A stretch of DNA of 64,000 nucleotides from Pomphorhynchus laevis (Eukaryota > Acanthocephala > Palaeacanthocephala > Echinorhynchida > Pomphorhynchidae), in the NCBI GenBank assembly GCA_012934845.2, contig WNNJ02001273.1, positions 62,001 to 126,000 of the forward strand, read 5' to 3'. The notes below the pieces were generated by a model. The model was not told where the DNA came from and searched no databases. It saw nothing but the letters and a program-made list of their open reading frames with translations. Each line of letters starts with the position of its first letter. Position 1 is the stretch's first letter. Below are positions 1-12,328 of this stretch, piece by piece. A program made the position numbers and the translations under genes.

Positions 1-750
1 ATATTACATTATATCACATCAATCAAATATTCATAAACATAAATTTTAATTTTTCTTGGAGATCGTGGTTTATTCTTCGCTGGTAATTAGTTTTTTTTCA
101 TTCCATCATTCTCAATCGCCACTGTTCAAGACTTAAGACTTAAATATGAAAATTATGAAACAAATAGATAAAATATTGTCGGTAATTTGTACCAGCTATT
201 TGGTTTATTACTTGATAAATGAAACAAACTACTTTAAATATACCATTTGACACAATTATATAATTTTAATTAATTATGGCTGAAATTAATCTAATTTGAA
301 ATATATTACATTATATCACATCAATCAAATATTCATAAACATAAATTTTAATTTTTCTTGGAGATCGTGGTTTATTCTTCGCTGGTAATTAGTTTTTTTT
401 CATTCCATCATTCTCAATCGCCACTGTTCAAGACTTAAGACTTAAATATGAAAATTATGAAACAAATAGATAAAATATTGTCGGTAATTTGTACCAGCTA
501 TTTGGTTTATTACTTGATAAATGAAACAAACTACTTTAAATATACCATTTGACACAATTATATAATTTTAATTAATTATGGCTGAAATTAATCTAATTTG
601 AAATATATTACATTATATCACATCAATCAAATATTCATAAACATAAATTTTAATTTTTCTTGGAAATCATGGTTTATTCTTCGCTGGTAATTAGTTTTTT
701 TTCATTACATCATTCTCAATCGCCACTGTTCAAGACTTAAGACTTAAATA
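1..750. repeat. 302-bp tandem repeat, about 2.5 copies
   Basis: The block starting with atattacattatatcacatc recurs at 1, 303 and 605, a period of 302 bases. The first two copies look identical by eye. The third differs at a few bases and breaks off near 750 after gacttaaata. It is AT-rich with no open frame. The window begins inside or at the edge of the array, so more copies may lie to the left. Confidence 0.95.
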
Positions 751-1114
751 CTATGAATCAGATCACTTAACTGAGTCCATGTATTTTGTATTATACAAAT
801 ATTTTAAAATTAAGATTAAAGTTAATTAGGAGTAAATTTTTATACTATAGTGTAAAATTATTAAATATTATTATATATTAAAAAAATAATATACAATAAT
901 TAAGAGTAATTAAGAGTAACTTTTTATGCTATCGTGTTTAGACCCCAATTCTTCGAATAGTGGCCCACTTGGTGACTTTACATGTTATCGATATTATCTA
1001 TAAATATTGAGTTAGGGGTATAAATCAGATCAGCAAATTTACTCAACGTATTTTGTACTTTATTTAAATTTAAAAAATTAAATATTTTAATCTTAAGATT
1101 TTATAAAATTCAGG
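751..1114. other. AT-rich spacer with a weak internal direct repeat
   Basis: No gene seen. Two related stretches, near 755-860 (aatcagatcac, then gtaaatttttatactatagtgt) and near 905-1060 (gtaactttttatgctatcgtgt, then aatcagatcagc), suggest an old duplication. Confidence 0.4.
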
Positions 1115-1164
1115 TTATCAATACTCGGCGATCTTAAATCATTAAGATCGTCGAGTATTGATAA
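1115..1164. repeat. Inverted repeat, 23-base arms
   Basis: The arms at 1115-1137 and 1142-1164 are reverse complements with one mismatch, around the 4-base loop atca. It could form a strong hairpin. It is not followed by a T run, so a terminator role is not supported. Confidence 0.9.
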
Positions 1165-1317
1165 GGTCAGTAAGGAATAATACACAACTATACGGAACAT
1201 TTATGAGCATATAACAGAGAAAGTCGGTTTTTTGTCACGCTAAAGATACGGACAAAATGATTACATAAGTCTTTTAAATCATAACAGTATCTAAATTAAA
1301 AAATTAGTGTAGCTCGA

Positions 1318-1442
1318 TTAAAGAAAGGAAAATTTTATTTGATATTTCGCTAACCTCTGTTAACATCTTCAGTAATTTTCTTAATATGCTAACAGAGGTT
1401 TGCGAATAATTATTTATCAATAATGGGTCATTATCAACAATT
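1318..1442. mobile_element. Foldback MITE, internally shortened copy
   Basis: It contains the family signature tttgatatttcgctaacctc and, inverted, gctaacagaggtt, then the flank ttatttatcaataatgg. The same family occurs at 7579, 47264-48155 and 58345. It has no coding capacity, and most of the central part and the outer ctggatcaaa arms are missing. Confidence 0.75.
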
Positions 1443-2239
1443 TACAAGTATCTAAATTCTTCCAGCCCTTGAACTCAAAAAATTACCCTAAAGAATAATT
1501 TATAACTTGTTTTGATGAAATTGACATATAATGGCCTAATAATGTTGCCCGATCAGAACTTTTATCGCAATTATTTTTATTTTTATTGAGCTGTCTTAGT
1601 AAATGTCCAAAGAAAATTATGCAATAATAAAAATATCGTCGATTATGATAATGAACGAAGTGATAGCAGTGTGAGCCGAAGTGTGATAAAATATAACTAT
1701 TACTTAAAATATTAGAACTCAGTTAATGTAGAGCCGGACAAGTACAAAAAATTTTATTACCAAAATACTTTAATTTATGAAATTACTTCAGCATGGAAAC
1801 CTTTGTAAATGTATCAGATTGATGTTACTGATAATTCAAACGCATATGAAAATATAGCTCGTGTCCACGTGATTTATAATTGATATTAAAGTTCGTCATA
1901 AAAATAACCAAATAGACTTACTGTGGAAGCAAATGAGAACAAAACACTAAATGTAAGGGTTCATTATTGAAAAATGGTTTACTCATGTTTATTGGCAGCG
2001 AACACATGAAAATAATTAAGGGTGTCAACAAACTAATAGATGTATCGAGTATGCAATTCATATAATGTCATATATTGTGAGTTATTGATATACCGATTTC
2101 TCCCATAGAGAAATTATTGTCCCATTATCGGATTTGAATTTAACAATTAAAATAGCCCACACCTTATGTATTATAGCTTTTAATTAAAATTAAAAGAAAA
2201 TGAAATAACAAACATTTATAAAAGGAAAGATAAAATTAA
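1443..2239. other. AT-rich spacer, no gene seen
   Basis: No long frame or recognisable repeat on either strand. It may hold the decayed 5' part of the Penelope-like element that becomes recognisable from about 2240. Confidence 0.3.
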
Positions 2240-3540
2240 TAAAGATATGCATACAGAACTTATTAAATTAAAGCATAACTATATAATAACAACTATTGAT
2301 AAAGCTAGTAATAATTGTCTTCATATGCAAAAAGCTTTATTATGATATACTAATGAAAGAGGTTAATTCTAATGATTTAAATGTAAATCCAACATATGAA
2401 AGTAGTGAGTTGGGTTTAGAAACAATTATTACAAGCCATTGTTCTATGATGGATAAAAAGGGTATAAAGGTTGAATTAGATAATAAAACTATACCTATAT
2501 TATATCGGAATCCAAATTTACATAAAAATCCAATAAAACCTAGGTTCATATGTAGTGCGTTTAAATGTACATTAAAATCACTTTCTGTCTATATGAATAA
2601 AAGGTAATCGAAATTAATACTGGCATAAAACACTCTTTCAGTATTAATTCTACAAGAGAATTGTTAGAACAGACAAAAGGAATAAATTTTCAAAATATAA
2701 ATAGATACGATTTTAGTACTCTTTATACAAATCTAGGTTTAGTAGATATTAAAGAAGCGTTAGTAAAATTAATTAATCTTATATTCGGAAAAAGATATAC
2801 ATATATGTGTTATAATAATTATAACGCCTATCTAACAAAAATTAAACCATCAAGTAAATATAAATATATGGATAAAATTGAATTAATAGAATCCTTAAAT
2901 ATTTTGATAAATCAAAATTATTTAAAAGTAGGGACATCTATATTTTGACAAGTTAAAAGTGTTCCAATGGGTGGTAATAGTAGCCCAATTATAGCTAACT
3001 TGTTTGTAAGCTTTATAGAATATGAATTTGTTCATAAGTGTGTAAAAACTAAATCCAAACAATATAAATATATGAAATATATGTTTCGATACATTGATGA
3101 TATATGTGTATTTAATTCTAATAATTTTTATTCAATTAGTGAGCACATTTATCCAGAAAGCCTTATTCTTAACAAAACCAATATTTAATGATAAAGAAGG
3201 TGTATATCTAGATATGAACATTAAATTAAGATTAACTAAAACTACTATTAATTTATATCGTAAAGATGACATATTTAAATTTACAAGAAACATATTTTTG
3301 CATGAGCATTCATGCATACCATATAATATAAAATATAATACATTAAATAATGAAATTTTAAGAATTGCAACAATATGTAATAATATTGGCTTTCTTCAAA
3401 ATCATTTAAATAATTTAATAGATACATATTTTAAACTAGGTTACTATAAAAATAACATCAAGCAGAAAATAGTAAAATATATAAATCAACACAATAATAT
3501 AAAGAATAAATTTGAACTCTAAAGTGGCAAATTTTTATGG
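2240..3540 (+). mobile_element. Penelope-like element, reverse transcriptase relic
   Basis: Penelope-like elements (PLEs) code for a reverse transcriptase related to telomerase and often a GIY-YIG nuclease. Visible here in order are a DKASNN block near 2300, LYRNPNLHKNPIKPRFI near 2500 (RT motif region 1-2), DFSTLYTNL near 2713, MGGNSSPIIANLF at 2967 and the catalytic FRYIDDICVFN near 3088-3120, then YPESL and YLDMNIKLRL after it. Block order and wording match PLE RTs of the Hydra/Naiad/Neptune kind rather than LINEs. The reading frame is broken in several places, so it is an old fossil. No GIY-YIG domain is seen directly downstream. A relic of that domain lies on the other strand at 58.7 kb. 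Confidence 0.8.
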
Positions 3541-3589
3541 ATGAATAATAAATAATATACTTTGTAGTAGCATAAGATACTAGATAGTT

Positions 3590-3720
3590 TTATCAGCGGA
3601 AATACATCATTAGCATGTATTTGGCACCGCTGCTATGTTGAGTCGAAGAGTTAGGGGCCGAAACCTGATAGCATAGCAGTTCCTCCTGATGACCTCTAAT
3701 CCTTATTCTGATACAACGTC
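3590..3720 (+). repeat. PLE-associated terminal hairpin block
   Basis: It lies 60 bases past the PLE frame. Arms ctgctatg (3630-3637) and catagcag (3672-3679) pair around a loop containing ggggccgaaacc, followed by cctgatgacctctaatc. Related blocks are at 44165-44265 and 44640-44705. PLE ends (pLTRs) are known to carry hammerhead ribozyme motifs. A ctgatga and a gaaac box are both here, but not in an arrangement I can fold as a canonical hammerhead. Confidence 0.5.
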
Positions 3721-4424
3721 TGTTTTTTATTAGTCAATTCATAAAAAATTGATTTTTATTTTTAATTTCAGTTTATAATTCATCTTGATATAAATTATAT
3801 AAAATCTCATAACAATTATTTATTATTAATTAATTTTTTATTATTTAACTATTTAACTTTTATTTTGCATTATTTTTAATTTGCAATATAAAATACGTAG
3901 ACTCAGTTAACTTATTTAATTATCTAAAAAAGCCACGCGAACCAGACTTGCAAATGAAATAAGGAGAGAGGAATAAAAAGGCAAATGTCAACATAGTCCG
4001 AATTGTAATTAGGGTAACACACGTTTACCTAATTTCCCTACTTATTTAAGTAATTCTTAGTAACTCTCTTAAAATATAAAAATGCCTTGTGTATTTAACA
4101 TGAGACATTTGTTTTTAACTGATGGTTATTTATTATTTAACTAATTACTAGTATACGCAGCATTTGAATAGAAACAAATGTAGAACATATGCAGAAGAAT
4201 GTTGACCATCCTGTCCATGTCATGATTGGAATACAATGTGTATGCAAACTTTACATCTTCCTTGTGTATTCTGCTTTTTCGCATATTCCGTTAAAATAGG
4301 CATCACACTTAATTGCTGGTTTGACGGTGATGTATTCGAATTAAATGATACAAATTTAAGAACTTCAGTATCCTGAAGAGAGCTAAGTGGGTTCTGAAAC
4401 GGGTCCATGTCATTAAATGGGGAA
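3721..4424. other. AT-rich spacer, no gene seen
   Basis: No frame or repeat family recognised. The minus-strand frames ending near 4220-4430 do not resemble any protein I know, and partly overlap the antisense of the LINE tail to the right. Confidence 0.4.
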
Positions 4425-4770
4425 CCCAAGTGCGCCTCTGGGGTACTTGGGCTATCTCGGAATTAGTCTTCTTTTCAAGTGGACGTCCCACAGAGCAAAG
4501 ACTAAGATTTCTCAAGCTCTTCATCTTGCGATTACCGAACATAGTCCGCCTCGACTGGATTCTTCGAGGAGTGGGTGTAAGATCCCGGATGGTTTATTCA
4601 GAAGGCGGCGTGTTGGTGTGACTGGATGGCTCAGATCTTACTGGACCTAAGGCCGTGAATTATTACTAGATACTGCTGCTGATCCCAAAAGGAAGGAACT
4701 CAAAACATTAACAGTCTTAATTTGGCTGTCTTTATAACAGTTGTTATTTATTTAAGAAAATCTTTATTAT
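4425..4770 (+). mobile_element. Family A LINE, 3' end fragment
   Basis: It closely matches the 3' ends of the two longer family A copies at about 31155 and 55338. The shared coding tail reads LRLWGTWAIS then RGVGVRSRMVYSEGG (RTDWTLRRVKDPGWFSRKS in the others), and the shared 3' tail is rich in ttatttaagaaaatcttta. The 5' side is truncated, as is usual after incomplete reverse transcription. It is more diverged than the other two copies, so probably older. Confidence 0.85.
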
Positions 4771-4919
4771 ATGCATTTAAGAACTTCAATGCATTAAATA
4801 AGTGTGCTTATAGCAACAATTTAAGGAGATAGTGAAGTCAGATTATTCATATTTTATTTATTCTAAAATTAAACATAAAATGTACGCGTTGTTAGTCCGT
4901 TTTTAAATACGCATATTAA

Positions 4920-5400
4920 GAATCTCCCTTTTGACGAAGCAATACGCAGCTTTTGGACTATGCTCTTAGCAATAATAAACAATGGCCTATCAATCTGTTG
5001 GAATTACTTATATTCTAATTACTTTAGAATTACTTTCGACAAAATCCAATGGAGGTTTGTAAAACGAGTATTAGGAATTTCTACAAAGAGTTTATGAAAT
5101 AAACATAATGAATTATATAAAATATTTTTTAAATTATTGTTTTTTATTCATATAATTAATATGTAAATTTAATACGAGCAATGATAATATTATCTTAACA
5201 ATGATAATATACGCGAGAACGTCGGTTCACCCTCTTTGGACGGAGCAATACGCTACCTCTAAACTATTCTCTTACCAATAATTAGCTATGACCTAAGAAT
5301 CTTCTGGAGTAATTTAAATTCCCACAACTTTAGGCATATCGACAAAATTTAATTAAGGTTTGTAATTAGCAATTTCTACAAAGAGTTTATCTACTTTGGT
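4920..5400. repeat. Diverged direct repeat pair, about 300-bp period
   Basis: About 4925-5100 and about 5230-5395 share an order of blocks: gaagcaatacgc / ggagcaatacgc, tgctcttagcaataat / ttctcttaccaataat, cgacaaaatccaat / cgacaaaatttaat, and aatttctacaaagagttta. No protein was recognised. It looks like an old tandem duplication or two related repeat insertions. Confidence 0.65.
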
Positions 5401-5779
5401 GCCAGCGTTAGCAAAATTACAACAATGTATTTTTCTATTTTTGAGGATTCGCTTCAAATTTAGAAAAATTCGTCGCGGCGAATTTAGTGCTACACGATGC
5501 TGAATATCTACTTGCTCCGGCTTTCACTTAGAAAAGCTGTTGAGAAACAAAGTAGATAAAAGTCCATTTATTTTGGAGAGCATCCATGCCTATCACAGCC
5601 AATTTTGTTTGATAATATTTATGCATAAGAGAGTCGATTCTTCCGTTTGGTGATTATATAAATCTCAATGATCTTCTTTACTACGTCTTTCGTTGTCATG
5701 CTTTTTCTAAAATGTCTCAAAAGCAAATTGATCGTCTCCATCAATTTTAGTGTATAAATTCTCAGTTTTACTCATGAGT
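5401..5779. other. Spacer, probably decayed LINE
   Basis: No firm feature. It lies directly upstream of a CR1 3' fragment on the same strand and may be its unrecognisable upstream part. Confidence 0.3.
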
Positions 5780-6178
5780 CGCCCTTTATAATCTAACCTA
5801 TAAAGAGCAATTAAGTCGTCTTAGTATGTGGTCATTATCCTCACTTAGGGTACTAAACGATCTCAAGACAATTTGATGTGCGATGCATAATGATAGTAAT
5901 CCGATAGTGTGGCTATTCCTAATTTGTGAAGACTTAAGATTACGTGGACATCTATTCATGCTAAAACGTAGAAAATGGAGAAAAAACGTCAATGTCTTTT
6001 GCAGTACGAATTGTACTTGCTTGGAATAGCCTACCACTTGAGGTAGTGAATCATGTAAATAGACGTACGTTCATTACATCTCTAAAGTCTCTGAAGTTTA
6101 TATGATATCATTTATTTTTATTATTCTAATTCTTTTTTGTAAAGGTGTATTTTGAGCTATGCTCCCTGACATTAGAGT
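5780..6178 (+). mobile_element. CR1-type LINE, 3' fragment
   Basis: Two pieces of the conserved CR1 C-terminus remain, in different frames: LTYKEQLSRLSMWSLSSLRV near 5800-5850 and RIVLAWNSLPLEVVNH near 6008-6060, equivalent to VNVWNRLPVDVVAV in the 16-kb CR1 copy. The end near 6170 is followed by a short taataata stretch, typical of CR1-like tails. At least one frameshift and several stops are present. Confidence 0.7.
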
Positions 6179-7560
6179 AATAATATGCAAAGATTGGCGA
6201 ATCTAACAAAACAATGCCACAAAATGATCAACAACAAAATATTAAAACTTCTATTTTTAAAAAACACTTTTATATTTATTAAATCATTGACGAAAGGTCC
6301 ATTGCTGAAAGGCAAAGTGGTGAATAAATTAATGTTTTCATTATAATTGTATGAAAAATTTCCAAATAGGCAAGATGGCAACGTTATAGCCTTTCTCTTG
6401 TCAAATATGTAGTCTATCAAAAATTTTAATAGTATGAAAATAAAATGAAATTTATGAGAAATGTGTGTAGATTTGACGTATGTAGAAATATGTAGCCGCA
6501 ATAATTCGACTGTGCATGCCATTGCAAAACGATTAATGCAACGCGTTAATCAAAACGTAGATTAATATGCGAGTGGTTTTTTCGTGGTTTGACTAGATCA
6601 CTAATCAACGTTCAAATCATCGAAGAAAGTAGATCAGTTGTTAGATAATTTAGTTTTCGAAAGTCTTTTCTGTGTTGTTAGTTGCATGCTAATGAGCATA
6701 ACCCAGATAAGTAGTTGCGATTCTCATGGCATGTTAATATGATTGCATAAGGATATTAGTTGACACTGTTATACAATCTTGTAGTACTTTTGACATTCAA
6801 ATCTTGTAGTATAGAAGTATAGCCGAAATCGATTACTTTAAATTTGGACAAATTAACGAGCAACAAGACATGCCTTTGAATGTTTAACGGTATTTAAACA
6901 AATACAGCACCTTATTCGCCTTCTAACCTTCTAGCTACATGTTCAAGGATGCTACTACTATTACTTCAAGAGTTATCACTTCAAATACCGTCGCTATGAC
7001 GATGTTAGTGGTATTTTTTACACTTATTTAATAATGATGTATATGAGCATTTCCGACTGTTGATATATCTACTTAGGCTTTTCGATCTCGTCAGGATTAA
7101 TATTCAGCCTTTTAATAAATTTTGGAAATATCATATATATTTTTTTCCTTTTATCTAATCTGTAAAAGTATGAAATAAATGCGGGGCTGATAATATATCC
7201 TGAGTTACACTTGACGTAATTTCCCTGATATACCAATTTAGTTAACTTACACGGTTGTTCTTCAAAACATCTATTATAATAAATTCAAACAGAATATTGT
7301 TGATCATTCTGTTAAATTCCTACTTAAGTTCAATCTTCAAGAGTCCCGGTCTTTACGTGAAAAACAACTGCATGGATTATTTTTAGCAAAAACCCATGTC
7401 GACTAGCTGACAACATTCCATAGATATTAATGCAGAAAATAAAAAATAAACGAAACGCTATAACTTGCAGACAACATATGGTTCGTAGATTGAAAAATAC
7501 ACTCTGACACTACATAGAGTGAAAAAGGTTCTAGTATAATATGTTAGAACACATTTCCAT
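6179..7560. other. Long spacer, no gene supported
   Basis: I see no domain on either strand. A 116-codon minus-strand frame (6172-6522) is hydrophobic and AT-driven, with no family resemblance, so I do not call it. Confidence 0.35.
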
Positions 7561-7578
7561 CAAGTTAATAAATAATTG

Positions 7579-7624
7579 TTGGAGCTGGATCAAAAAAATC
7601 CTCTTTTCTTTGATCCAGCTCCAA
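7579..7624. mobile_element. Foldback MITE, miniature deletion copy
   Basis: Perfect outer arms ttggagctggatcaaa / tttgatccagctccaa surround a short centre. This is the terminal part of the foldback family seen whole at 47.6 kb. The flank ttatttatcaataattgatc is shared with the 1.3- and 47.5-kb copies. Confidence 0.8.
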
Positions 7625-7925
7625 TAATTATTTATCAATAATTGATCATTATCAACTATTTAAAATCCATTAATTTAAATAAATATTTAAAAATCGAATG
7701 TGCCGCTTAATAACACTTAATATGTGGTTGCTGAAGTAATTTAATATAATAATCGGGATTCGTAGATAGGCTAAAATATTTACTTTTCAGACCAAATAAC
7801 AGTATATCTTGATAAAGGTATTAATTGATACCTTTATTAATTTATACATTCACTTGATATTGTTTAATTGCTCAAAGTTTGATGATATGATACATATCAT
7901 CCAAAAGAAAGTCTTTGTTATTAAA
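7625..7925. other. AT-rich spacer
   Basis: Only a short inverted repeat around 7813-7843 (ataaaggtat / atacctttat) is seen. No gene. Confidence 0.4.
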
Positions 7926-7929
7926 ACTC

Positions 7930-8130
7930 TTACATTCCAGATTGTAAAACAATCTGGAATGTCACAATCTGAAACATTTACAATCTGAAACATTACAGAT
8001 TGTAAAACAATCTAAAACAACCAAGATTGTAAAACAATCAAACTACAAACTTCGACGACAACCAACGACAACCTTCGACGACAACTAACGACAACCATCC
8101 GCTTGACAATTATCGACAACCATCGACAAC
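7930..8130 (+). repeat. Short repeats at the 5' end of the 8-kb L2 LINE
   Basis: It contains a perfect palindrome near 7933-7961 (cattccagattgt / acaatctggaatg), repeated acaatctgaaacatt and agattgtaaaacaatc motifs, then a run of cgacgacaac / cgacaaccat repeats to about 8130. It sits just upstream of the ORF1 start at 8246 and is probably the LINE 5' UTR, though it is unlike the 20-bp monomers at two other L2 copies. Confidence 0.55.
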
Positions 8131-8245
8131 CATCGACGACATCCGCTCGCTACTTACAACTAACGCGAACTACTTACAACTAACCACTTGCAGACTAACG
8201 GAGTTTAAACATTCTTGATTATAACTAACTAATTAACATTTTATT

Positions 8246-8512
8246 ATGGCAAAGAGAAAGCTAACTAAAAATGTCGGCCAGCAACTCTAGTCCGTCAAGG
8301 AAGCTTACATCGAAAAGCAAATTGGATGTGACAACAAGAACTGCAATGTTTGGACTCACGTTGCCATTCCTTTCACTGACGAGGACAACGTTTCAAATTG
8401 GAATTTCCTCTGCGGCTTCTGTTGTGCTGCCCTCGTAGGTAAGCTAATGAAGAATGACCACACAAACGGTGGAGACGTTCTGAACGCTAAAAAACAGATT
8501 TGTGCTCAATAA
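8246..8512 (+). pseudogene. L2 LINE ORF1 start with PHD-like finger
   Basis: An ATG at 8246 opens 88 codons to TAA at 8510, with one TAG at 8288. The protein begins MAKRKLTKNVGQ. It then shows CDNKNCNVWTH and NWNFLCGFCC, a Cys/Trp/His spacing like a PHD finger. PHD domains in ORF1 are documented for CR1-like retrotransposons. The Ser/Thr-rich continuation (to about 8778) is in another frame. ORF1 proteins of this group bind nucleic acid and help form the RNP. Confidence 0.6.
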
Positions 8513-11389
8513 ATAAACTTGATGATATCTCTCAGTCGACTCAGACCACTGTTATACATGGAACATCAACAAACGACAACATATCTTTCAATCTATCGTC
8601 GTCATCCGTTTGCTTACTAACTCCTTCGTCATCTATGAAACCCGTTCTTGAAACTTTTCTTACACACACTCCTCCTTTAACTACGGATAAAACTACCCTT
8701 AATCTTCATCTTCCTAACAATGCAAACAGTAAAGGTCTTCATCTCATACCGCATTTTTCCTATTACTCCCACATCTAAATACATCTCATACTTCTTTCTT
8801 CTCTTCACGTACTCCTTACTCTACCTCTACCGTATCACTTCTCAATAATTTACATCCTTCTGTCAAAATTATCTCCAGTAACATCTCCGTTCAACCTATT
8901 CAACAATCCACTTTTGTCACACATGCTCCAACCGTATCACCTATCAATAATTTACATCCTTTCGTCAAAATCACCTCCAGTAACATCTCCGATCAACCGA
9001 TTCAACAATCCACTCCTGTCACACATGATCCAAACTATCTTAAATCTTCACTTAGCACCCCTGTCATCTGCTCTTCTGCCGTTACTACTACCAGGTCTGT
9101 CCGTCCACCACTACGTAATCGTTTTCCTTCGCGCGATCGCTGTATAATCATATCAAATTTAAAGCTTTCCGAATCTGCTTCTCCACAATCTCGCCTCGAT
9201 GATGATGTATCTGCTTTCAGGTCTATCCTAGCAACCATTCTTCCTGATGATAACCCATCCCTCTTCAATAATATCGATCCTGTATCCTTTATTCGTTTAA
9301 ACAAATCCACTAAATTCAATCATCTCAGTCCTCCACTCTTAAAAATCGTTTTCCGACATAGTTCACATGCCTCTTCTGTACTCTCCCAACGCTTTAAACT
9401 TCTTACCACTTCAACTACTTGCCGTATCTTTCCTGACCGCTCCCCTTCTGATATCGCCCAGCTCAATTTAGCTCGCATTGAGAAACATCGACGTGAAACA
9501 AACGGCGAGTCATCCTTATCTATACGTCAAATCAATGGAAATTTTCACGTTGTACACACAAGGCCAAAAATTCGATGGCGTCCCATCTCTTTCCCTTGTC
9601 TTCTTCGCCAGTCGATCTCGCTCCTAAGCATACTTTTCGTCTTAGTCTATTTAATGCTCGCCACCCATTGTCTTTACGTAAAATTAACATTAACATCCGT
9701 TACACCTCGTTCGAATTACTCATATGCAGATTATCAACTCCTTTCCCTCTGGAACTTGTGATTGTATACCGTCCAGGTTCAGTTGCCCCATCACGTATCT
9801 TCTTTAACGACCTTGCAGATCTTATGTCTCACTGTTCATTGTCTTATACTCCTTCTTTTGTTCTCGGTTACTTTAACATTCGTCTTGATGCCCGGCTGAC
9901 TCTGACTCCAGCACTTTAACTAATCTTTTTTCTGATTTTAACTTTAAATTACTTTCAACAAGCCCAACTCATATTCTCGGCGGTGCTCTCGACATCATTG
10001 CTGTCCCTAACTGCTTCAATGACTATACTTCCTTGTCAATTACTGATCCTGGTTTGTCCGATCATTTCCTTGTCACTCTTACGATTACTCGTCCCCATCC
10101 TCCTTCTCCGCCTCCACCATTATCCACACCAAGTCAACCCTGGAAGCTTCTCGATATCCCTCTTCTCTGCACAGCCTTACTCAATTCTTTACTCTTTTCA
10201 CTTCCTCTTAACTACCTCTCTCCCGATGATCTCTGCATTCTGTATGATTCTGAACTTACGTCGATCCTCAATAACCTTCTGCCTAGTCGACTTCGACGTT
10301 CCCAGCGCTTGCGCCATGCTCCCTGGTTCGATTCTGACTGTAGTCTTTCTAAGCGTCGACTCCGTCACTCTTTTCGTATATATAAACGCTTTCTTAAACG
10401 TTATCCCAACTCACTCCCTACAAATATCCGTGATTCCCACTTTTCTCAACGCCGTTAATATCTCATTCTTATACGTACTAAACGTACTATCTTTTGGCGA
10501 AATCAACTCGAGTCATCTTCCAACTCTAAATCTCATTGGAAAATCTTAAACTCAATTCTTTCACGATCATCTACCCCTTGTAATATAAATCCTGATGAAT
10601 TTTCTTCTTATCTACAAACTAAGCTGTCTAATTTACTTTTCCTATTACCCATAGCCCCCTTGTACCCACTCTTCTATTTAAATACTTGCCTCCCAGAACT
10701 ATTCCACCTTCTTCCCGTTTCGTCTGATGAAGTTTCTTCGGTTCTGCTGTCATTACCTAATAAAACCTCTCCTTCTGACCCAATTCCCACTCACTTGCTT
10801 AAAAATATCTGCTCCTTTATCTTACCCTTCCTAACCATATTGTTCAACTCGTCCATCCGTAGCCGTACATTTCCTTCCATCTGGAAATGCGCCACTGTTC
10901 GTCCTCTCATCAAAAAAACAATCTCTCGACTCCTCACTACCATATTCGTACCGTCCTATTTCACTTTTCCCAACCCTCTCTAAACTCTTTGAGCGTCTCG
11001 TTCTTAAGCAAGTTAATACATATCTCTATTCCTCTAACTTATTTCCTCCCTTCCAAGCCGCTTTTCGCTCTAATTACTCTACCGAAATTGCATGTCTTAA
11101 AGTTTATAACGACTAACTCATATCGCGCGATCATAAATTATGTAGTGTCATAGTTTCTTTTGATCTATCGTCTGCTTTTGACATCGTCGATCACTCGATT
11201 CTTCTCCATCGCCTTCGTCATGATTATGGCTTCTATTTACCCACTGTATCATGGTTTTCTTCATATCTATCAAACCGTATATTTAGCGTATATTCTAACT
11301 CTTCTCTCTCCTATCCTTCGTCCATTCCGTCCGGTGTTCCACAAGGCTCCGTATTAGGCCCTATACTTTTCTCTCTTCTTCTTGGTGAT

Positions 11390-12328
11390 TTGTCTTTGAT
11401 TTCTCATAAATTTAACTTCCATGTTATGCAATATGCTGATGACATTCTCATCTATGCTCATGCACCTGTTTATCGTATTCACGATCTGAGTGTTTCCGCT
11501 TCGGACTGTCTTGTCTCAATTTCAAATCATCTTTCTTCCCTTCGCCTTTCTCTGAATCCTGATAAATCCAAAATTATGTGGATCCTACCTCGACGCTTCG
11601 GCTTCAAACCTCCCTCCGTATCATTAAATTCTACAATTCTTTCTATCGTTGATAATCTCGTTTTCCTAGGCTTCCATTTTGACAACCGACTTTCACTTAA
11701 ACCTTTCGTTAGAGATAAAGTACGCTCATCTACCTTGATACTCCGCAACCTCCGTCAAGTTCGTAGATTGATCGATTTCCCTTCTTGTATGACTCTCATA
11801 TCATCTCTCCTTTTTTCTAGACTCGATTATTGTCTTAGTCTATTTTCCAACTCACCTAAATCCACTCTTCTTCCCCTACAACGCATCGTCAACGCAGCTG
11901 TCCGAATTCTCCTCCGTCTTCGTCGTTTTGATCATGCATCCTACCATCTTGCTTCTCTCGATTTGCCTACAATTTATTGTCGTGTTCAAATTCGTCTTCT
12001 TATCGTTGCTTTCCACCTTGTAACTCTTCATACCCCTTCATTTCTCAATCTTCCTTTTCTTGATAATTCTCGTCCTGTTTACTGTTCCTTGCGTTCCTGT
12101 AATTCCCTTCTTTTACATGTCCCAAACTACTCTACCTCTTTTGGACTCCGCTCCTCTATCGTGGAACCATCTGCCCATTCATATACGCCAATCAATATAT
12201 ATACCGTACTTCAAACGCCAAATCCAATTCAATTTCAACAATTAACTAATTATCTGTCACTTTTAATGTTCTTTTTTGTTTGTTTGTGGTCATGTAAGCG
12301 TGCATTTTGCACGCATTTGCCACGTTAA
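11390..12328 (+). pseudogene. L2 copy 1 RT C-terminal half
   Basis: A 312-codon open stretch begins just before the catalytic motif QYADDILIY. It continues through SLNPDKSKIMWI, FLGFHFDNRLSLKP, SRLDYCLSLFSNSPKSTLLP and LQRIVNAAVRILLRLRRFDH, the standard L2/CR1 thumb and C-terminal blocks. The last part diverges into a different frame compared with the 35-kb copy (WNHLPIHIRQS in that copy). RT motifs upstream are in other frames, so this is a piece, not a gene. Confidence 0.85.

Noticed and set aside
1115-1164. Transcription terminator
   Set aside because: No T run follows and no gene ends nearby.
6172-6522. 116-codon minus-strand frame
   Set aside because: Hydrophobic, AT-driven composition, no motif, no splice or start support; most likely chance.
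9983-10549. 188-codon Leu/Ser-rich frame (also at 36651-37217 on the other strand)
   Set aside because: It is an out-of-frame reading of the L2 endonuclease/linker region, which makes sense in another frame.
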